A stretch of DNA of 9,051 bases. Source: Lentisphaeria bacterium UBA7640. GTDB taxonomy: Bacteria > Verrucomicrobiota > Lentisphaeria > Victivallales > Victivallaceae. The notes below the pieces were generated by a model. The model ran no database searches and was not told the DNA's origin. It worked only from the letters and a program-made list of their open reading frames with translations. The translations under genes and the position numbers were made by a program. Location of the stretch: contig DLIO01000068.1 of NCBI GenBank assembly GCA_002483765.1, forward strand, positions 1-9,051, read 5' to 3'. Position 1 is the first letter of the stretch. The number at the start of each line of letters is the position of its first letter. Below are positions 5,782-9,051 of the stretch, piece by piece.

Positions 5782-5788
5782 TGAATAA

Positions 5789-5874
5789 CAACCCTAAGTT
5801 TTGAGGTTTGAGTGTTTTTTGTTTAATTGTTTAGATAGTTTTTTATTATTTTTAAAATCAGGAGAGAAAAGCAA
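5789..5874 (+). promoter_or_regulatory. Original ftsY-ackA spacer and ackA leader
   Basis: These 86 bases are what would separate ftsY from ackA without the element. A small hairpin (CCT..AGG, about 5793-5806) followed by T-rich sequence may be the old ftsY terminator. A weak promoter-like pair, TTGAGT (5808-5813) and TTAGAT (5831-5836) with a 17-base spacer, precedes ackA. AGGAG at 5860-5864 is a good ribosome site ten bases before the ackA ATG. Confidence 0.3.
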
Positions 5875-7119
5875 ATGAAGGTGCTGGTAGTAAATGCCGG
5901 AAGTTCATCGATGAAATTTCAAGTTTTTGCGATGAAGAAGGAAGTAGTATTAGCCAAAGGCTTAGTCGAGCGAGTAGGAACCGATCAGCCATTATTGAAA
6001 TATAAACGTCACGATGGCGTTGAACGTGAACTAATCCCTGAGAAAAATGACCATGTTGGCGCATTAAAAAGTATCTGCGAATGCCTCGTTGATCCTGAAA
6101 TCGGAGTACTAAAAAGTCTTTCTGAGATCGAATCTATTGGCCATCGTGTAGTTCATGGTGGAGAACGTGCCACCAAACCCGCATTGGTTACCGATCTGGT
6201 AAAAGAAATTATCCGCGACTGTTTTGCTTTAGCACCACTACATAACCCCGCAAATCTAGCTGGGATTGAAGCTTGTGAAAAGATTTTCAAAGATATCCCT
6301 AATGTCGCCGTATTCGATACCGCATTTCACCAAAGTATGCCACCGGAATCTTTTTTATATGCGCTTCCCTATGAACTATATACAAAATACGCGATCCGTC
6401 GCTACGGCTTCCACGGCACTTCCCATAACTTCGTTGCCAAAGCAGCGGGCACTATGCTCGGCATGCCCTTTGAACGCTTAAAATTGATCACTTGCCACCT
6501 TGGCAACGGTTGCAGTATCGCAGCTATCGATCATGGTATGGTTATTGACACGTCGATGGGAATGACGCCACTCGAAGGACTGATGATGGGAACGCGTTCA
6601 GGCGATCTCGATCCTGCGGTGGTTTTGCGCTTGCTGGAGCTGGGCAAAACGCCAGAAGAGATCGATAGAATGCTCAACAAAGAGAGCGGTTTGCTTGGTG
6701 TAGCCGGAATTGGCAGTAGCGATATGCGTGACATTATTGCCGCTGAAGAAAAAGGCGATCAACAAGCTTTGCGTGCACGACGCATGTTCACGCGGCGAAT
6801 AGTCAAATATATTGGTGCTTATTATGCGTTACTCGAAGGCGCGGATGCTATTGTTTTTTGTGGTGGAGTTGGCGAATGGAGCCAATATTCACGGGCCAAG
6901 ATTATTCGTAAACTGAACGGCATGGGCATCGAGCTTGATGAAAAAATCAATATGCAATGCGCCGGAGTTAAAGATATTATTTCCAGCCGACGCAGCGTTT
7001 GCAAAGTAATGGTAATCCCTACTGACGAGGAACTAATGATTGCCCGTAGCGTGGTTTCAACGCTAACGATTAACAACGAAGCACCACTGGCTGCCACCAG
7101 TGACAAAAAATCTAAATAA
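5875..7119 (+). CDS. ackA: Acetate kinase
   Basis: This cytoplasmic enzyme reversibly converts acetyl phosphate and ADP to acetate and ATP. Its 414 residues cover the whole ASKHA-fold family length. Visible signatures: VVNAGSSSMKF (5-15, Asn7), HRVVHGGE (90-97, Arg91), APLHNPANL (120-128), VFDTAFHQSMP (146-156, Asp148), RRYGFHGTSH (175-184, His180), HLGNG (208-212), DTSMGMTPLEGLMMGTRSGD (225-244, Arg241), NKESGLLGV (268-276) and IPTDEELMIAR (381-391). The usual GIGEN adenosine motif reads GVGEW (331-335). The last roughly 17 residues are a polar, Lys-rich extension. The ATG has AGGAG ten bases upstream. pta follows after 19 bases, so the two form an operon; the element at 5179-5776 lies upstream and may influence its transcription. 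Confidence 0.97.
   Translation: MKVLVVNAGSSSMKFQVFAMKKEVVLAKGLVERVGTDQPLLKYKRHDGVERELIPEKNDHVGALKSICECLVDPEIGVLKSLSEIESIGHRVVHGGERATKPALVTDLVKEIIRDCFALAPLHNPANLAGIEACEKIFKDIPNVAVFDTAFHQSMPPESFLYALPYELYTKYAIRRYGFHGTSHNFVAKAAGTMLGMPFERLKLITCHLGNGCSIAAIDHGMVIDTSMGMTPLEGLMMGTRSGDLDPAVVLRLLELGKTPEEIDRMLNKESGLLGVAGIGSSDMRDIIAAEEKGDQQALRARRMFTRRIVKYIGAYYALLEGADAIVFCGGVGEWSQYSRAKIIRKLNGMGIELDEKINMQCAGVKDIISSRRSVCKVMVIPTDEELMIARSVVSTLTINNEAPLAATSDKKSK
7085..7102 (+). other. Short hairpin at the 3' end of ackA
   Basis: CACTGG (7085-7090) and CCAGTG (7097-7102) are perfectly complementary around a 6-nt loop, 15 bases before the ackA stop. It lacks a U-run and could affect mRNA stability or pta translation, or be chance. 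Confidence 0.25.
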
Positions 7120-7138
7120 AGGAAACAGGTAATTAAAC

Positions 7139-8149
7139 ATGTATGCAGTTAATTTGTTTGTAAAAAAAGCTCAAAGCGGTGCAAAGACCTTGGTATTGCC
7201 CGAAGGACAAGACCCACGCGTCGTCGCCGCCGCTAATATGATTGTTGATAATCGCGTCGCAACCGAAGTTACCGTCCTCGGCAGCGAATCCGAAATTGCT
7301 TCATCTTGCGAAAAAGCAGGAATCACCGAACGTAAATTCAAAACCCTTGACTACCTCAACTGTGATTTCTTCGAAGAATATGCAGAACAGTTTGTCAAAA
7401 TTCGCGAAAAGAAAAAGATCACCATTGAACAAGCTCGCGAAGCGATTAAAAACCGGATATTTTTCGGAAGCTTAATGACCCGTAACCACAAGGTTGACGG
7501 ACTAGTCGCTGGCAGTATTGCTTCCACACCAGACATGCTCCGTGCCGCATTCAACTGTATCGGAACTGCGCCCGGCATTTCTAGTGCTAGTAGCTGTTTT
7601 GTTATGGATTTGCCGAACCCCGCGCCAAACGGCGAACGCGTTCTACTCTACTCTGATTGTGGCGTGAACCCGAATCCAGATGCCGAACAATTAGTGGATA
7701 TCGCTCTTGCGACCGCTCAAACCTATCGTTCACTCTTGGACAAACAGCCTAAATTGGCATTTCTCTCTTTTTCCACCGTTGGCAGCGCGCAACATGAAAT
7801 AGTTGAAAAAATCATCACAGCCAGCCATAAACTCAAGGACAAAATTACTGCTGAAAATCTTGATATTATCGCAGCAGGCGAACTTCAAGCGGATGCCGCA
7901 TTAGTCCCTGAAGTTTGTAAATCCAAAGCTCCCGCAGAAAAGCTTGCCGGTCAAGCCAACATCCTAATATTCCCAGATTTAAACGCTGGCAATATCGCTT
8001 ACAAGCTTACTGAACGTTTAGCTGGAGCTGGCGCGTATGGCCCGATTCTGCAAGGATTAGCGCGACCGATTAATGATCTGTCACGTGGCTGTAGTGTTGA
8101 AGATATCTATGCCGTTGCAGCCATCACAGTCTGCCAAGCCCTCGGATAA
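7139..8149 (+). CDS. pta: Phosphate acetyltransferase (short form)
   Basis: It transfers acetyl between CoA and phosphate (acetyl-CoA + Pi to acetyl phosphate + CoA), the partner step of acetate kinase in acetate fermentation or activation. The 336 residues match the short catalytic-only class, without the N-terminal regulatory domains of enterobacterial Pta. Motifs: LPEGQDPR (20-27), GSIASTPDMLRAA (125-137), FSTVGSA (211-217), GELQADAA (247-254), FPDLNAGNIAYKL (278-290) and GPILQGLARPINDLSRG (301-317). Ser315, Arg316 and Asp322 correspond to the catalytic Ser, Arg and Asp known in the Methanosarcina enzyme. AGGT at 7127-7130 lies eight bases before the ATG. It is co-oriented with ackA with a 19-base gap, so almost certainly co-transcribed. 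Confidence 0.97.
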   Translation: MYAVNLFVKKAQSGAKTLVLPEGQDPRVVAAANMIVDNRVATEVTVLGSESEIASSCEKAGITERKFKTLDYLNCDFFEEYAEQFVKIREKKKITIEQAREAIKNRIFFGSLMTRNHKVDGLVAGSIASTPDMLRAAFNCIGTAPGISSASSCFVMDLPNPAPNGERVLLYSDCGVNPNPDAEQLVDIALATAQTYRSLLDKQPKLAFLSFSTVGSAQHEIVEKIITASHKLKDKITAENLDIIAAGELQADAALVPEVCKSKAPAEKLAGQANILIFPDLNAGNIAYKLTERLAGAGAYGPILQGLARPINDLSRGCSVEDIYAVAAITVCQALG

Positions 8150-8167
8150 TCTTCGTAAAAATATTCT

Positions 8168-8202
8168 TTAATTCACGCGCGCATCATGCGCGCGCGAATT
8201 AA
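8168..8202. repeat. Near-perfect GC-rich palindrome between pta and msrBA; possible bidirectional terminator
   Basis: TTAATTC (8168-8174) mirrors GAATTAA (8196-8202), and CGCGCGCAT (8176-8184) mirrors ATGCGCGCG (8186-8194). Only one A/C mismatch and the central base break symmetry over 35 bases. It sits between convergent genes, so a transcription-stop role is plausible, although U-runs are poor on both strands (the minus strand has TATTTTT a few bases beyond). Its right half recurs exactly at 23-34, suggesting an intergenic repeat family. Confidence 0.6.
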
Positions 8203-8233
8203 GGACTGCAGTTAGACCATAATACTTGCCACT

Positions 8234-9051
8234 TCAAAACCGCTTTTGATAGAAGTGACAATAGGGTTCTTTGCCGTTATTTTCATAATAACTTTGATGA
8301 TACGGTTCGGCATTCCAAAACTTTGTAAATTGCAACAGTTGAGTCTGTACCTCATATCCTTTGCTTCGAAGAATATCCAGCAGTTTTTGCGTTGCCGTTT
8401 TTTGACTCTCGTTAAAATAGAAAATCACAGAACGATATTGTTCGCCAATATCTGGCCCTTGCCGATTTTTCTGAGTCGGATCATGAATTTCAAGAAAATA
8501 TTTAGATAGCGTTTCAAATTCAGTCTGCTTAGGATTGTATAAAATTTCGACCGCTTCCACATGTCCGGTTTTTCCTGAACAAACTTCCCGATAGCTGGGA
8601 TTATCGACCTTTCCTCCAGTGTAACCGCTGACTGCCGCCAAAACTCCTTTTTGTTTTTTAAATAACTCTTCAACGCCCCAAAAACATCCACCGGCGAAAA
8701 CTGCACGTTTAATATTTTCACCGTCCTGATGCTCAAATACCATTGAGATTGAATTGACACAATGTCTAATATTTTTTCCCGTGTGCTTTTCTCCACTAAA
8801 AACATGTCCCAAATGAGCACCGCAATTGGTGCAGGTAACCTCTGTGCGCCGACCATCTGAATCTGTGCTTTGACTGACCGCTCCAGGAATTGAATCATCA
8901 AAAGATGGCCAGCCGCAACCCGCATTAAATTTATCGTCGGACACATAGAGTGGCACTCCACAATTTCGGCAGGCATAAACCCCAAACTCAAAAAAATTAT
9001 CATATTTACCAGTGAAAGGGCGTTCTGTCCTGGACTGTAAAATATCTCGAT
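8234..9051 (-). CDS. msrBA: Fused peptide methionine sulfoxide reductase MsrB-MsrA (5' end outside window)
   Basis: It reduces both stereoisomers of methionine sulfoxide in proteins: MsrB the R form, MsrA the S form, usually with thioredoxin. 271 residues are visible and the frame is open to the right edge, so the start is outside. GTG at 8956 is internal: TERPFTGKYDNFFEFGVYACRNC, upstream of it in frame, is genuine MsrB sequence. MsrB comes first, with zinc ligands CRNC (visible residues 27, 30) and CTNC (73, 76), GCGWPSF (Cys45, likely resolving) and RHCVNS (catalytic Cys97). MsrA follows after a short linker, with GGCFWG (catalytic Cys122), VCSGKTGHVEAVE, NRQGPDIGEQYRS and AEPYHQSYY...YC (Cys264, likely resolving). 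The C-terminus is complete. It converges on ackA-pta. An extra N-terminal domain or export signal beyond the edge cannot be excluded. Confidence 0.93.
   Translation of the reverse strand, partial: RDILQSRTERPFTGKYDNFFEFGVYACRNCGVPLYVSDDKFNAGCGWPSFDDSIPGAVSQSTDSDGRRTEVTCTNCGAHLGHVFSGEKHTGKNIRHCVNSISMVFEHQDGENIKRAVFAGGCFWGVEELFKKQKGVLAAVSGYTGGKVDNPSYREVCSGKTGHVEAVEILYNPKQTEFETLSKYFLEIHDPTQKNRQGPDIGEQYRSVIFYFNESQKTATQKLLDILRSKGYEVQTQLLQFTKFWNAEPYHQSYYENNGKEPYCHFYQKRF

Noticed and set aside
5195..5874. SRP RNA gene next to ftsY
   Set aside because: The conserved apical GGAAG...AGCAG domain of 4.5S RNA is absent; tmRNA, RNase P and 6S signatures are also absent.
8425..9003. Minus-strand open frame of 192 codons
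   Set aside because: It is a frame-shifted shadow of msrBA without any family motif.

Overview
The window is a bacterial chromosome segment of conserved housekeeping genes interrupted by a small mobile element. The organism is probably Gram-negative: one gene has a lipoprotein signal, FtsY lacks the acidic N-terminal A domain, and the window carries ribH-nusB-ftsY, ackA-pta and an MsrB-MsrA fusion. This mix would fit a PVC-type lineage (Verrucomicrobiota/Lentisphaerota), but that is a weak inference; no rRNA or other taxonomic marker is present.

Layout, left to right. Positions 1-22 look like the terminus of a mobile element that continues off the left edge. rpsT (ribosomal protein S20) lies on the minus strand with a clear intrinsic terminator. 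Next, also on the minus strand, is a large Na+/phosphate cotransporter-family protein with a lipoprotein signal, Ig-like modules and a PhoU-like tail. Divergent from it on the plus strand is the tight cluster ribH-nusB-ftsY (lumazine synthase, antitermination factor, SRP receptor). A gene-free stretch of about 680 bases follows, then ackA-pta (acetate kinase, phosphotransacetylase) as a two-gene operon. A near-perfect GC-rich palindrome separates pta from a convergent, right-truncated msrB-msrA fusion.

The main discovery is that most of the ftsY-ackA gap (5179-5776, 598 bp) has the hallmarks of a non-autonomous transposable element (MITE-like). It has perfect 12-bp terminal inverted repeats (TGTGAACGCGCA), imperfectly extended to 51 bp without gaps, and an exact flanking 5-bp direct repeat, ATGTT. 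Removing the element and one ATGTT restores a natural ftsY end (Met-Phe-Glu-stop), so the present FtsY tail Val-Asn-Ala-His-stop is supplied by the element. Each end also carries two related 18-bp motifs 24 bp apart, as expected of multiple transposase-binding sites. The window's first 22 bases match the element's left end at 19 of 22 positions in inverse orientation, which suggests a dispersed family.

The element contains no convincing protein gene. It does contain a perfect extended -10 promoter (TGATATAAT), a candidate structured RNA of about 190 nt with mutually exclusive pairings, a full-length orphan Shine-Dalgarno sequence, and a terminator-like hairpin, all oriented toward ackA-pta. 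It may therefore be a mobile carrier of a small RNA or a regulatory cassette. That function is inferred.

Functionally, AckA and Pta interconvert acetyl-CoA, acetyl phosphate and acetate. RibH makes the riboflavin precursor. NusB and S20 serve rRNA transcription and the ribosome, FtsY receives SRP-ribosome complexes at the membrane, and MsrBA repairs oxidised methionine.
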